NCBI RefSeq assembly: GCF_024586455.1
Contig: NW_026089623.1
Coordinates: 10,264,204 to 10,328,203, forward strand
Length of the DNA stretch: 64,000 nt
DNA from: Bactrocera neohumeralis
Lineage: Eukaryota; Arthropoda; Insecta; Diptera; Tephritidae
Direction of reading: 5' to 3'
A program made the translations under genes and the position numbers. The notes under the pieces were generated by a model that was given only the letters and a program-made list of their open reading frames with translations, ran no database searches and had not been told where the DNA came from. Shown here piece after piece: positions 43,691 through 56,231 of the stretch. Each line of letters begins with the position of its first letter. Position 1 is the stretch's first letter.

Positions 43691-45420
43691 CTGTCTGCTT
43701 TGGTTTTATTCACCTTCGTTTGTAATGATGCCTTTGGACTTTTGATTTTGTTTCACCAAGGTAGTCGCACTTACGACATTCTGCATTCGTTTTCTCTTAA
43801 GCAGTTTTTTTTTTTTTTAAGGATTGTGGAATAGACTTTTTGTTGAATAATTTATCGTATATTAATTATTTTGATTTTATTTAATTCCGTTTTTGTTTTT
43901 TTTTGTTCTATTTTATTTTTATTTTTAACAATAAGTTATTTTTGTTCCACTGTTCGATCGTAACTTAGTTCTTTTTGTTTGTTACGATAATTTTTTCGTT
44001 TTCTTCGCTTCGACGTTACTTTTTTACGTTCTTGTTGTTAAACTATTCGTTTTGTTCTTTAAGATATTTTCTCTCACTTTTCACGTTTCTCTTTTACGTT
44101 GGCTATACACTCTCTATGTTAAACAATTTGGTTTTATTTTTTTTTTTACGATAATTTTTTCTTTTTCTTCGCTTCGACGTTCCTTAACTGCACGTTGTTT
44201 TAGAGTTATACTATGTTCGGACCGACATTGAAAACATTCTGAAAACACATTTGTATGTTGTGGAATCTAAGTCGTTTAGACCGACAATGTGTGTTTTCTA
44301 TGAGTTTTCACTGACAACTATCAATAGCGGCATTCTCTTGCTCTTGCAAGATTACACAATGACACAAAATGCAAAAATCCTATACCGAAATATGCAAGGC
44401 CAAGAGAGCACTCATTGCAGAATCTAGTGATATATGACGGCACGAAAATAAACATGGGTTTTGGTCAGACATATTTTACAGCCATTGCAAATAATTTTCT
44501 GCGTGTGTTTGTTGTTGTGCCGTTGCCCCAAGAGGAAAATTCTGCAATTTCTGCACCGTGCAAGGTTTTGCAAAAGCAAGAGAATCCCCTTAATATGATT
44601 TGTATATGGAATATAAACAAATATCAAGTGACAATTTAGGGCCGGCAAAATATGTCTTCCCAAAACATCGATTAAACTAGAGCAGGCACCGATTGTAATG
44701 AGTGGAATGTAAGTTTTCAAGTAGTTTTCACCGAAAACTGTGCTTTCGTTTGACAGATTTTACATGGACGAAAACACAAGTTTTCGTGCGAAAACCAGTT
44801 TTTCCCACGAAAACATGTTTTCGTTGTAGGTCCGAACATAGTATTACCGAATGTTTAATTTACGATGTTAAAGTTTTGATCTTTTTATTTTATACGATAA
44901 ACATTTTATCCTCACTATTTAAACGTTCTCTTTCACTTTTCCACTCCCACAATGTTTAGGGTTATCAAATGTTTATTTTACGATGTTTAAGTTTTAATCA
45001 AATTATTTTTTACGATATACATTCTTTTCCACGATATTAAACGATATCTTTCACTTTTTCACTTCCACGTGCTTTCACTACCACGTTGTTTAGAGTAACC
45101 GAATGTACGATGTTAAGGATTTAATCTTTTTGCTTTGTATGATAAACCAAAAATTGTTTTTTTTGTTTATTAAATTTGTTCTTTTTGTTCTATACTACGT
45201 AAATTTTTCCTTCACGATTTTTGTTTTTTTTTTTATTTTCAGTACATATGTATATTGTGTTTTTTGCTAGCTTGAAAAGCTATTTTATTTAAAATGTATC
45301 AAAATTAGTTATTTATTGTTTTTTATTTTAGTTTGTTTTTGGCTTGTGGATTGTGTGTATTTTAAAAACAAAAAAAAAGGTACAGCGCGACTTGTTGTTC
45401 AGGGTATTTTAGACCAATAG
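43691..45420 (-). other. AT-rich gypsy leader or LTR sequence
   Basis: Long T-rich DNA with repeated words such as TTACGATGTT, TCTTTCACTTTT, CACTTCCACGT and GTTTAGAGT-ACCGAATG. It lies upstream of gag in element order. The same words recur at 52740-53175 and 53470-53590, upstream of the next gypsy copy. This suggests the element's untranslated leader, perhaps including LTR sequence. I cannot fix LTR borders or a primer binding site. Confidence 0.45.
44209..44843. mobile_element. PIF/Harbinger-like MITE, 635 bp
   Basis: The left end TACTATGTTCGGACCGACA at 44209 is the inverse of the right end at 44825-44843 (TACTATGTTCGGACCTACA on the minus strand). TTA flanks both ends (44206-44208 and 44844-44846), a 3-bp duplication as expected for PIF/Harbinger. 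A related unoccupied site, GTTTAGAGTAACCGAATG at about 45090, supports the borders. Subterminal regions are rich in GAAAAC/GTTTTC words in both orientations. No transposase ORF is present. The core (CACGAAAATAAACATGGGTT) is shared with 29100 and 61940. Confidence 0.82.
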
Positions 45421-45513
45421 GTTCTTTTTTATTTAGGATCTTTTCGAGTGGGATGATGAAATCAGAGTGACGTGACCAACGCGATTTAACAAATGGTGCC
45501 GCTTAATGGTGCC

Positions 45514-46170
45514 GCATCGCGGCATAAAGGCTGCTCCTTTTCGTGCTGTCGAAAGCAGCTTTGAAATCGACGAAGATTTGGCGTATGGTGAATATCTGAT
45601 CGGTTGTTGATTTGCCAGGTCTAAAGCCACACTGATAAAATCCAATCAGTGTGTTGACGGTGAGCTTTAATCTTTCACACAATACGCGATGTTGAGGCTG
45701 CTTATCCCACGGTAGTTGGCGCAGATTGTGCTCCGGTCTTGAAACCTTGTGTAAGCGGCCGCATTTTTTCGTAGAATTTTCGAGCATTACTCCTGTCGGC
45801 CAGCTTATCAAGCTCTTCGTACTCACGCATTTCGGCCTCTTTCTTCTTCTGTCTACAAATGCGTTTCGCTTCCCTCTTCAACTCTCGGTATCTATCCCAT
45901 CCCCCTCGTGTAGTGGTCGATCGTAACGTTGCAAGGTAGGCAGCCTGTTTTCTCTCCGCTGCGACACGGCACTCCTCGTCGTACCAGCTGTTCGTTTGCA
46001 CTTTCCGAAAACCAATGGCTTCGGTTGCAGCTGTACGTAAAAGTTTGAAATGCCGTCCCACAGTTCCCTTATACCGAGTTGTTGACGAGTGCTCTCAGAT
46101 AGCAGGAGTGCAAGCCGAGTAGAAAATCGTTCGGCTGACTGTTGTGATTGCAGCTTCTCGACGTCGAACC
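45514..46170 (-). pseudogene. RTE fragment, linker and part of RT
   Basis: Minus-strand pieces match the linker between endonuclease and RT (FSTRLALLLSESTRQQLGIR, KREAKRICRQKKKEAEMREY). A deletion then leads to LCERLKLTVNTLIGFYQCGF and KAAFDSTKRSSLYAAMRHH. Large parts between these blocks are missing. It truncates the gypsy pol relic at 46180. Confidence 0.8.
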
Positions 46171-46179
46171 GAATCGTAT

Positions 46180-49100
46180 CAATGGGCATAAAAATTGTTT
46201 TATTATTTTTTAATAAATGGGTTTTAATTATATCTTTAATATAATCTGTAGTTAATTCTTTTTATGTAATTACGTACGTTGTATGACGGTTGAGTCTTTA
46301 CCATCTCTTATTAATTTAATTCGATTTTTGAATACATTTAATGGTCGCTCTGTTATCTTAATAAAACTTTCGGAATCTTCATCGGCAGAATGAACAGTGT
46401 CTACGTTAGATTCAGATTCTTCATTAAAAAAGCATTCCGTGATTTTAGTACGAGAAAAAGCGTCTTCTACACGATTATTTTTACCTGATATTTATTTTAC
46501 GTCAAAGTCATACTCATTAAGCCGAATCCTCCATCTTTGTAACTTGGAATTTGGTTCCCTTAAGTTGTGGAGCCATTGCAATGGTCAATGATCACTATTT
46601 ATTAAAAATTTCCTGCGAATAAATATGGTCTAAAGTATTTGGTAGCCCAAACCATGGCTAAAGGTTCTTTCTCAGTAGTTGAGTAGTGCAGCTCATGTTC
46701 ATTGAATGTGCGACTAGCAAAACAAATTGGATGTCCCTGTTGACTTAACTCTGCCCCTAATGCCACATTTGACGCATCAGTCGTCATGTAAATATTTTCT
46801 CATAATTTGGATATGCCAGAATTGGATCATTAGTAATTAAGACTTTTATAGTGTTTATAGCTTCCACGAATTTCTCATCTGAGCTATTTATTTTATTGTC
46901 TTTTTTAAGACAGTTAGTCAAAGGTTTAGTTACTTCAGAAAAGTTTTGAATAAATTTTCGATAAAATCCCGCCAAACCAAGAAATTGTTTTATTTCTTTT
47001 TCCGTTATAGGAACAGGATAATTTAAAATTGCTTTAATTTTATTAGGGTTAGGCTTAATACCTTCTGGCGTTATGATATGACCAAGAAATTCGGGTTCTC
47101 TTTTGATCCTCGCTTTTATCCATCTGAATTTTCAGATTTGCTTCGTTTAATTTACGAAAAACTCTGTGTAGAGATTCTATGTGTTCCTGTAATGACGTAC
47201 TGAATACTACAATGTCGTCTAAGTAAACCATACAATCTCTCCCTATTAAACCATCTAAAACCGTATTCATCAGTCTCTTGAAGGTGGCTGGTGCATTTTT
47301 AAGCCCAAATGGCATTCTTAAAAATTCAAAATGTCCGCTCTGAGTAGAGAAAGCTGTTTTTTTCCTATCTGCCGGATCCATTTCTATTTGATGGAAGCCT
47401 TGCGCTAAGTCTATTGTTGAACAAGTAAGGAAGGGCTAAGTTCAGGGTGTTAAGAAAATATTATATACCGAATTTCATTGAAATCGGTAGAGTAGTTCCT
47501 GAGATATGGTTTTTGGTTCATAAGTGGGCGAGGCCACGCCCATTTTAAATTTTTAAAAAAAGCCTGCGTGCAACTTCCTTCTGCAATTTCTTCCGTAAAA
47601 TTTTGTGTTTCTGACGTTTTTTGTTAGTCCGTTAACGCACTTTTAGTGATTTTAACATAACCTTTGTATGGGAGGTGGGCGTGGTTATTATCCGATTTCT
47701 TCCATTTTTGAACTGTATATGGAAATGCCTGAAGGAAACGACTCTATAGAGTTTGGTTGACATAGCTGTAGTAGTTTCCGAGATACGTACAAAAAACTTA
47801 GTAGGGGGCGGGGCCACGCCCACTTTTCCAAAACAATTGCGTCCAAATATGCCCCTCCCTAATGCGATCCTTTGTGCCAAATTTCACTTTAATATCTTTA
47901 TTTATGGCTTAGTTATGACACTTTATAGGTTTTCGGTTTCCGCTATTTTGTGGGCGTGGCAGTTGGCCGATTTTGCCCATCTTCGAACTTAACCTTCTTA
48001 TGGAACCAAGGAATACGTGTACCAAGTTTCATCATGATATCTCAATTTTTACTCAAGTTACAGCTTGCACGGACGGACGGACGGACAGACAGACATCCGG
48101 ATTTCGACTCTACTCGTCACCCTGATCACTTTGGTATATATAACCCTATATCTAACTCTTTTAGTTTTAGGACTTACAAACAACCGTTATGTGAACAAAA
48201 CTATAATACTCTCCTTAGCAACATTGTTGCGAGAGTATAAAAATACCTACACCTACCTAGTTTTTAGTGAATTTCATCCATGTTTGGAATGGGATACCTA
48301 TCATCGATAGTAATACTATTGAGCTTGCGAAAATCGACAACAATCCTCCACTTCTTTTCACCTGAAGCATCTGACTTCTTTGGTACCACCCAAATTGGTG
48401 CTGAATATGGGGAATTACTATGAGAAATGATTTGATTTTCGAGCATTTCTTTTATTTGTTTGTTTACTTCTGATTTATGAATTTCAGGATATCTATACGA
48501 CTTTACATACATTGGATCTTCATGAACCGTTTTAATTCTATGTTTTATTTTATGAGTAAAGGTGAGTTTGTCCCCTTCTTTATAAAATATATTTTCAAAT
48601 TTATTTAAAAGTTCTTTTAATTCATTTAACTCTTCTGAATTTAAATGTTCAAGTCTAAATTTACTATCTTTAGTGTTATGATTTTCGTTCATATTTAATT
48701 CTTGAAGGCAATTATCAAAATTTACAGAATTTGATTTATTCTTGAAAAAGTTATACCGAACACCATTCATATGTATCATATTTTTTTCCAGATCAAGTTT
48801 AGCTTTAAGTAGCTTAAGTATATTACAACCAAGTAAACTGTCGTAGTTGTTCGAAAAATTATAAACGAAAAATTTCAGTTTTTTCATATGTTCATCGCTA
48901 AACAATTCTTGGGTTTCATTTAGACAAACTTTTCCTATCGCTGTTGTTAATGTTATTGGCTGAACATAAATAATCTTTTCGTTGAATACGAGTATTCCAG
49001 GCTTTATTAAACTAACTGATGAACCCATGTCCACTAAAAATTTATAATATTTTTTATTAAATTTCAATTCAATTGTGGGGTGCCTTCCGAGGCTGTTAAG

Positions 49101-49675
49101 TGAAAATTTACCTCATCTTGTTCCATTGGTTCAGGATAGCCAAAGCGTCTTAATCGAGTTTGGTTTGACCCATGAATCTTATCTTGTTTTAAATTATTTA
49201 AGTTTCTATTAGTATAAATGTTTGCAGAATTGAAAGGTATATACCTAACTTGTGGAAAATTATTATTTTGTAAAGTATAATGTTGATTGCTATGTTCATT
49301 GAAAAATGGTTTATTTCTATAATATTTTGATTGGACAATGGATAATTTTTTGAAAAAGTGTTGTAATTGGGACGAACTGGAAATTGATTCGTATTGGTTG
49401 CAAAATATTCCATATTACTATTATTATTGTTATTCATATAATTAGATAGTTTCGAATTTGCGTTATTTCTTTGAATTGTTTTTTGTTTAGATAATTGTTT
49501 ATTATTTTCATAAACATCGTTTTCTTTTAATATTTTAATTGCTGACTTAAGTTCGGTAGCAAGATTTGCGTTTATTAACGCGGTTAAATAGTTTGGCAAT
49601 TCTCTTTTTAATGTTTTCAAACTTATCTGATCTAATTTATTATACAAACATATTTTAGTTGAGCAAGTTTCATTT
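46180..49675 (-). pseudogene. 17.6-like Ty3/gypsy gag end and pol, split by a HINE
   Basis: From right to left: the C-terminal gag (49198-49675, Asn-rich, no clear zinc knuckle) and a protease with KFLVDMGSSVSLIKPGIL, where the usual Asp-Thr-Gly is Asp-Met-Gly. The RT start is KEMLENQIISHSNSPYSAPI then WRIVVDFRKLNSITIDDRYP (to 48264). The HINE at 47420-48242 follows, then STIDLAQGFHQIEMDPADRK, FLRMPFGLKNAPATFKRLMN and CMVYLDDIVVFS (catalytic YLDD). RNase H reads MTTDASNVALGAELSQQG and HELHYSTTEKEPLAMVWATK. A linker with NRVEDAFSRT and KELTTDYIKDIIKTHLL extends to 46180, where an RTE fragment cuts off the integrase. Sequence style matches the 17.6/297 group. Several stops and frame changes make it inactive. 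Confidence 0.83.
47420..48242 (+). mobile_element. HINE inside gypsy RT, with 5' internal deletion
   Basis: It begins AACAAGTAAGGAAGGGCTAA but after TTC jumps to CAGGGTGTTAAGAAAATATT, losing about 230 bases. The 3' part is complete. Host codons on either side rejoin as GRCRYF/STIDLAQGF without a target duplication, which is good evidence for the exact element borders and for insertion at TT. Confidence 0.83.
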
Positions 49676-50627
49676 GATGGAGTCAGGTGTAGAAGTTCAC
49701 GCAAGTGAGGAAAGTTCTCTGATCGCCATTCATTTGCGAGTGGCCAGAAACGATTCTTTTACACATGGCTCAAGCAGCTCACTACTTCCGGTCTTTGACC
49801 AAGTATCCTCTGGGTAGCCCAAGAACATCCGTTCGAAGGCGAGCTAATGTGAGAAGGCGAAATATCCCCTACATAGGGTTGTGCGCTGGGTTTGGGACCC
49901 GCCACGTAAAAAAACACCCCCAGTGAAAGGAAGTAACAAGCCTCGGATGAGAGACCCCCCTTTTGATGACGACCATGGCAAACGAAATAAGGACTACGAT
50001 TTGAGGGCATGCACCTGGAATGTCCGGACCCTTAATTGGGAAGGTGCCGCTGCCCAGCTGGTTGATGTCAATCGCGAAAATAAAGGCTGACATCACCGCC
50101 GTCCAAGAAATGCCATGGACGGGACAAGGACAGAGACGAGTAGGTCCTTGTGACATTTACTACAGTGGCCATATAAAGGAGCGCAAGTTTGGTGTTGGAT
50201 TCGTGGTGGGAGAGAGACTCCTTCGCCGAGTACTATCATTCACTCCGGTGAATGAACGTCTAGCCACAATCCGCATCAAAGCGAGGTTCTTCAACATATC
50301 GCTAATTTGCGCCCACGCCCCGACGGAAGAGAAGGACGAGGTGACCAAAGATGCCTTGTATGAGCGCTTGGAGCGCGCTTATGAGAGCTGCCCCCGCCAC
50401 GATGTCACAATCGTGCTTGCCGACTTTAACGCCAAGGTGGGCAAAGAAGGTATCTTTGGCACTACGGTCAGTAAATTCAGCCTCCACGACGAAACTTCCC
50501 CAAATGGGTTGAGGCTGATCGACTTCGCCGGGGCCCGAAATATGGTTATCTGTGGTACTAGATTCCAGCATAAAAAGATTCATCAAGCTACCCGGATCGA
50601 AAAACTACCAACCAGATCGATCATGTC
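49676..50627 (+). pseudogene. RTE 5' part with endonuclease
   Basis: It has the same 5' start (GATGGAGTCAGGTGTAGAAG) as the copy at 40141 and the same one-base insertion near LVDVNRENKG, so the two share a recent ancestor. The endonuclease shows ITAVQEMPWTGQGQRR (Arg to Pro next to the catalytic Glu), IVLADFNAKVGKEG and QHKKIHQAT. It stops at 50627, before the SDH motif, directly against gypsy sequence. No RT part is present. Confidence 0.83.
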
Positions 50628-51410
50628 ACTTAAATAAGTTTATATTTAATTCTTGAAGACAATTGTTAGCATTTTTACAATTTGTTTTATTATTGAGAAT
50701 ATCATAACGAATCCCGTTCATATGTATCAAATTTTTAGGTCGACTTTAGCTTTAAGTAGCAAGAGTTGTTATAACCAAATAAATCGTCATAACTATTAGA
50801 AAAGTTTTAAACGAAAAATTTAAAAGTTTTTTTTAATCTGAACTGCGTTCAGTCATACTTTTCCTTTTTATTTAATGTCAATTTAATTGTGGGGAGTCCT
50901 CCGAGACTGTCAAGTAAAAAAAATTGTTGCATCTTGTTCTATTGGTTCAAGATAACCGAAACGTTTCATTCGAGAATGGTTTGAGCCATGAATCTTTGTT
51001 TGTTTGAATTATTTAAGTTTTTATTGGTATAAATGTTTGCAGAATTGAAAGGAGTATATTTAACTTCTGCGAAATTATTGTTTTGTAAATTAGATTGTCG
51101 ATTGCTATATTCATAGTACTGATTGAAAATAGGTTTATTTTTAGGATACACATTTCGATTAGAATATGGATAGTTTTTTAGATAATCCTTTTAAAGGGAA
51201 TACAATGGAAAATGATTCGTATTAGTAACACAATATTCTACATTACGATTATTATTATTCATATCTTTTGGTAATTTTCAATTTACTCGTTATACAAAAA
51301 TATATTAGTGGAACTGCGTTCATTTTTTGATTTAATAACATCTTTTACTCTACCAACATTCTGTATTAATTTCTTCACATAGCGATATGAGTAAATTTAA
51401 TATTACTTAT
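50628..51410 (-). pseudogene. Second gypsy fragment (protease to gag)
   Basis: The minus strand repeats part of the larger gypsy copy with clear divergence: NFAEVKYTPFNSANIYTNKN corresponds to the region near 49230, and FNQYYEYSNRQSNLQNNN is the Asn-rich gag end. The left end matches 48690-48950 (protease region), and the right end (51310-51410) matches the gag at 43226-43330. It is interrupted at 51411 by a HINE. Confidence 0.7.
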
Positions 51411-52703
51411 TTTTATACTCTTGCAACTAATTGCTATCGTAATCACCGTATCACCTAAAACAAATCTAGGTAGATATAGGGTTATATATATATAAATGAT
51501 TAGGATGTCAGGACTGTCTATCTGTCCGTCCGTTTGAGCAAGCTGTAACTTGAGTAAAAATTGAGATATCTCGATGAAACTTGGTATTTGGGTTCCATAG
51601 TACAAAAACAATTTCGAGTTCGTAGATGGGCGTAATCGGATGACTGCCACGCCATTAACCGAAAACATATAACTACTAAATTAAGATATAAAGCTGTAAT
51701 TTGGTAAAGACGATCAGTAGAAAGAGACACTTGTGGGCAAAAATTGTTGAAAAAGTGGGTGTGGCCCCACACTCTAAATCTTTTAAAAACTTCTATGTAC
51801 TTCCACAGTGTGAAAATGTATGAAATCGGAGTATAACTCCGCTCACTCTCCATATAACGGTACTGTTAAAAACTACAAAAAGCGCGATAAATCAATAACT
51901 AAATACGCCAGAGACATTAAATTTTACCACCGAGATTGTATGAAAGAGCCTTACGGAAGGCAGGGTCAAAATTGGACTATGGGCGGGACGTCGCCCACTT
52001 TTTGGTGAAATCCCATATCTCGTGTCCCGACCAACCGATATCGACAAAATTTAGTGCGTGGCATTCTTTGTACATTCTTACATTGTGAAAGTGGACGAAA
52101 TCGGACAACAACCACTCCTACTTTCTATATATCACAATTTTAAATTCCACTTGATTCTTTCAGTTTCAAAAAGCAATTATTATAACGAAATAAAACTTTA
52201 CATGAATAATATCTTTAGTGTGTGCCACCTTATGACCAAAAATTGCTTAAATCCAATAAAAACTATTCAAGCCCTTAGGTACCGAATATTTTATTTATAA
52301 CTGATATTAGGATATAATCCTTCTCTTATAATGGTATGTCTGTATGTCAAAAGTGGGTTCAATCGGACCAATACTTCCCTTAGCCCCCATATACTTAATA
52401 TGCAAATTTTGTAACTTCGGGGTGACTTTGTACCTACATATCGGTCAATATGTGAGTTATCCCAATGAAAATAATAAGGCGTGTTTTATTCATGACAGTG
52501 TATCTTTGTGCCTAAAATAGACATATTTGAGCGAACACTTGGCCAAGCCCCTATATAACTACTATCAGGATTTTCGAACATCCGTGTGATCTTTCTGTTT
52601 ATGATTGGTTTTACACCTTAAAGAATTTCACTAGTTTTGATTCCTGCAAGTTGCAAGATTATAAAATGTTCGGTTACACCCGAACTTAGCCCTTTCTTAC
52701 TTT
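51411..52703 (-). mobile_element. Diverged, longer HINE subfamily member
   Basis: It begins TTTTATACTCTTGCAACTAA and ends GTTCGGTTACACCCGAACTT then AGCCC-TTCTTAC. The order of blocks is that of HINE, but it is about 1.3 kb and only moderately similar. The hairpin is eroded and the microsatellite reduced (CTGTCTATCTGTCCGTCCG). It probably represents an older subfamily, together with the copy at 53936. Confidence 0.72.
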
Positions 52704-53175
52704 TTAAAACTCGTTTGGCTATTTCCGACCAGGTACAGATATTATATATTACGATATTAAACTTATTTTCAAAATTTGGAGCTGCTAAGTATTTTTAGCA
52801 AGGATTTTAACCTTTGTAATAATAAAGTCAAACTTCTTATTTTTTTTTTTTACGATATTGTTTTTTTCACGAAATTGTTTATCTTTCACTTCCACGTTCT
52901 GGAGTTATTGTTATATATATGTTATTGTATACAATATATTTTTTCCATTAAATTATATTAAATTTTTTCTTCTATATTATTGTTTTTTTACGATATTCCC
53001 TACCTTTCACTACTACGTCGTTAAGAGTTAGCGAAATTTTACATTTTTTCTTCAAGATATTCGTTTCTTTACTTCTTCTATCCATACGATACTATTTTTT
53101 GTACGATATTAATATTTTATTTTTTGTAAAATAAGAATTTTTTATTTCTAATTTTTCTTTCACATACATGCTTAT
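52704..53175 (-). other. AT-rich gypsy leader-like sequence
   Basis: T-rich DNA with TTTTACGATATT, TCTTTCACTTCCACGTT and GTCGTTAAGAGTTAGCG, related to 43691-45420. It is the probable leader of the gypsy copy at 50628-51410. It continues after the RTE piece at 53467-53650. The stretch 53651-53935 has no recognised feature. Confidence 0.4.
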
Positions 53176-53466
53176 CTTCTTTGTAGAATGTGGTCGGCCA
53201 AAGCAACGATTAAGATATTAGTGTGCTCCGCTCAACCCATAAACAGGGGGACTCCACAATCTGCACCAACAACCGTGGGATAAGCCTCTTCAACATCGCG
53301 TATAAGGTTCTATCGAGCGTATTGTGTGAAAGATTAAAGCCCACCGTCAAAAAACTGATTAGACCTTATCAGTGTGGCTATAGAGCCGGACCTGGTATTC
53401 ACCATGCGCCAAATCTTGGAAAAGACCCTTGAGAAGAGAATCGACATGAACCACCTTTTAGTCGAT
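53176..53466 (+). pseudogene. RTE RT fragment
   Basis: A short piece covering the RT region STICTNNRGISLFNIAYKVL, LCERLKPTVKKLIRPYQCGY and MRQILEKTLEKRIDMNHLLV, inserted in leader-like gypsy sequence. Both ends are abrupt. Confidence 0.78.
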
Positions 53467-54391
53467 ACGATAAATATATTTCACTTTTCCTTATTTGAGG
53501 ATATTAGAGTTATTGAATGTATTGCATTCACGGTGTTAAAGTTTTCCGTTTTTTTCTTTACGAAATATATTTTTGCGACTTACATATACTTTTTTCATTT
53601 ATTTTATACTACACAAAAAAGTTTTTTTTTCAATTCTTCCATCATTCTGTAATATAATTTGAGAGACGTTACCAAAGCCAGTATAGTGAGAGCTTGATGG
53701 GGGATTATACTTATTTGGGGGTTAAAAACAAAAACTTCTATGGAGCATGGTAGGAAAAGTAAAACTGTTAATTTATAAATATTTGGAGTCTATTTTAAAA
53801 TCTCTATTGTAAGTATGAGTCCTAAATGGATGATCGGTACTTTTTAATAAACTATTTATATATGTAAAATTTTTGTTTATTTTAATTGAATTGAATTTTT
53901 CCATTTTTTATATGAAACAAAGTTGGGAAGTACTTTTTATACTCTTGCAACACGTTGTGTTCAAGTAACCATTGTATATATCGCCTAAAACTAAGCGAAA
54001 TCCTCGTACAAGTGCCTGTATATCTAAAGGTATACTCGTATACATAAATATATATATAAGTAATATAAGTATAGTTGAAATCTGAGTGACGGTCTGTCCG
54101 TCCATCCCTGCAAGCTGTAATTTGAGTAAAAAATGTCGATATCATGAAAAATCTTGGTACACGCATTCCTCGGCAAACACAAGTTCATAAATGGGAGTAA
54201 TCGGACCACTGCCTCGTCCACAAAACACCGTTTAACAAAAACTTATAAAGTAACATAACTAAGCCCTAAATTAAGATAAAAAAACTCTAATTTGGCATAG
54301 GCGATCACAGCAGTAAGGGGCACCTGTGGACAAACAATTTTCAGAAAGTGAACATGGGTATAACAACCAAATTTGCCTAGCGCAAATAATG

Positions 54392-55535
54392 GGTTGTCAA
54401 AAAAGTCTTGCGGTATTTTCGCTAGTTGGCGCTGAAAGCGTGTGGTTCTACTTTTATTTGTCGCATCGGGTCATGCTATACCTTTTTGGAAAGCTCATTT
54501 CACGCGCTAACACGTGTTTGATTGACTGTCGTTTCTTTTAAGTCGTTCGTGAGTTATAGCGTCGCAAACATGGAGCAAAATAAAGAGAAAATACGGCATA
54601 TTTCACAGTACTACTACGATAAAGGCAAAAATGCATCTCAAGCCGCCAATAAAATTTGTGCAGTTTATGGACCCGATACAGTTTCCATTTCCACCACACA
54701 ACGATGGTTTCAACGTTTTCATTCTGGTGTAGAGGTGGTCGAAGATGCGCCACGCTCCGGAAGGACTGTCGTCGAAAATTGCGATAAAATCGCTGAAATG
54801 GTCGAAAGAGACCGGCATAGTAGCAGCCGTAGCATCGGTCAAGAGCTGGGCATGAGTCATCAAACCGTTATAAACCATTTGAAGAAGCTTGGAGTCACTA
54901 AGAAGCTCGATGTATGGGTGCCACACGAATTGACGCAAAAAACATCTTTGACCGTATCGACGCATGCGAATAGCTCCTGAATCGCAACAAAATCGACCCG
55001 TTTTTGAAGCGTATGGTGACTGGCGATGAAAGTGGGTAACTTACGATAACGTAAGGCGCAAATAGTAGTGGTCGAAAAGCGGTGAAGCGGCCCAGACGGT
55101 GGCCAAGCCTGGATTGACCGCCAGGAAGGTTCTTCTGTGGGTTTAGTGGGATTGGCAGGGAATAATCCGCTATGAGTTGCTCCCCTATGGCCAAACGCTC
55201 AATTCGGACCTGTACTGCCAACAACTGGACCGCTTGAAGGCAGCACTCATGCAGAAGAGGCCATCTTTGATCAACAGAGGCCGAATTGTCTTCCATCAGG
55301 CAACGCTAGGCCACACACATCTTTAGTGACGCGCCAGAAGCTCCGGGAGCTCGGATGGGAGGTTCTTTTGCATCCACCGTATAGTCCAGATCTCGTAGTC
55401 TGAAGTTGGCCACAAGTGAGGCCTGTGAAAATTGGCTCTCCGAGTTTTTTGCCAATAGGGAAGCGAGCTTCTATGAGAGAATTTTATGAACAATTGAAAA
55501 TTCAATAAAAATACCGCAAGACTTTTTTGACAACC
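54392..55535 (+). mobile_element. mellifera-like mariner
   Basis: The left end GGTTGTCAAAAAAGTCTTGC is a perfect inverse of the right end GCAAGACTTTTTTGACAACC. TA follows on the right; on the left the expected TA reads TG. Length 1144 bp, near full size with small deletions. It lies inside a diverged HINE. Confidence 0.88.
54570..55480 (+). pseudogene. Mariner transposase, inactive
   Basis: ATG at 54570 (MEQNKEKIRHISQYYYDKGK) begins the first helix-turn-helix, and EDAPRSGRTVVENCDKIAEM and RSIGQELGMSHQTVINHLKK the second. The conserved linker reads KKLDVWVPHELTQK. A frame change follows near 54935. After it FLKRMVTGDES keeps the first catalytic Asp, but the Trp codon after it is lost. RKVLLWV-WDWQGIIRYELLP and CQQLDRLKAALMQKRPSLIN follow. 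The second catalytic position reads FHQATLGHTH (Asp to Ala) and the third region ends in a stop (YSPDLVV). At least two of the three catalytic residues are therefore gone. Confidence 0.85.
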
Positions 55536-56231
55536 TAATATTATAAGAACTCCTACCAACGGTGTGAAAATAAATGAAATCGGATGACAACCCCCCTCAC
55601 TCACTATATAACAGGACTGTTTAAGACTACTAAAACGGCGATAAATCAATAACTATTACGCCAGAGACATTAAATTTTATCTACGAGATGGTATGACAGA
55701 CGAGTGCAATCACGCCTACTTCCCATATAACACAATTTTAAATTTCGTCTAATACTTTCACTTTCCAGTATACAAATAAAAAATTAATAAAAATATCAGT
55801 ACAAATCATTGCACGAATAGTGCCACGTTATGTTTAAGAATTCCCCAAATCAAACGAAAATTGTTCAAGGTCCATACTTCCCTTAGCCCCCATATACCTA
55901 ATAAATAGATTTTCGAACTTACGGGTGACTTTATACCGAATATATCGGCCAATATTGATATAGAGTGAATAAATTTGGGTAAAAACTCGCCCTAGACTCC
56001 ATATATCTAATAAGTCTCATGTATCCGTATGGAATGTTCGGTTATATACGAACCTAGCTTTTCCTGACTTGTTATTGTTATTATTATTTTGAGGTGGAAT
56101 GATAACAAAAAAAAAAAATATATGAATAACCTGTGAATAAAAATCCTGTCGATCGATGTAATAGAAGACCCCCGCCGCGCTTTTGAGTGGCTAAGGTAAG
56201 TCATATTGTTATAAACCATTTAATATAGTAA

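Larger units (their letters stand above)
53936..56073 (-). mobile_element. Diverged HINE interrupted by a mariner
   Basis: The left part (53936-54391) has TTATACTCTTGCAACACGTT, a reduced CTGTCCGTCCATCC microsatellite and CTGTAATTTGAGT. The right part (55536-56073) runs to GGAATGTTCGGTTATATACG and CTGACTTGTT. The mariner at 54392-55535 separates them. Without it the copy is about 1.0 kb. 56074-56231 is AT-rich with a short A-run. Confidence 0.7.
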
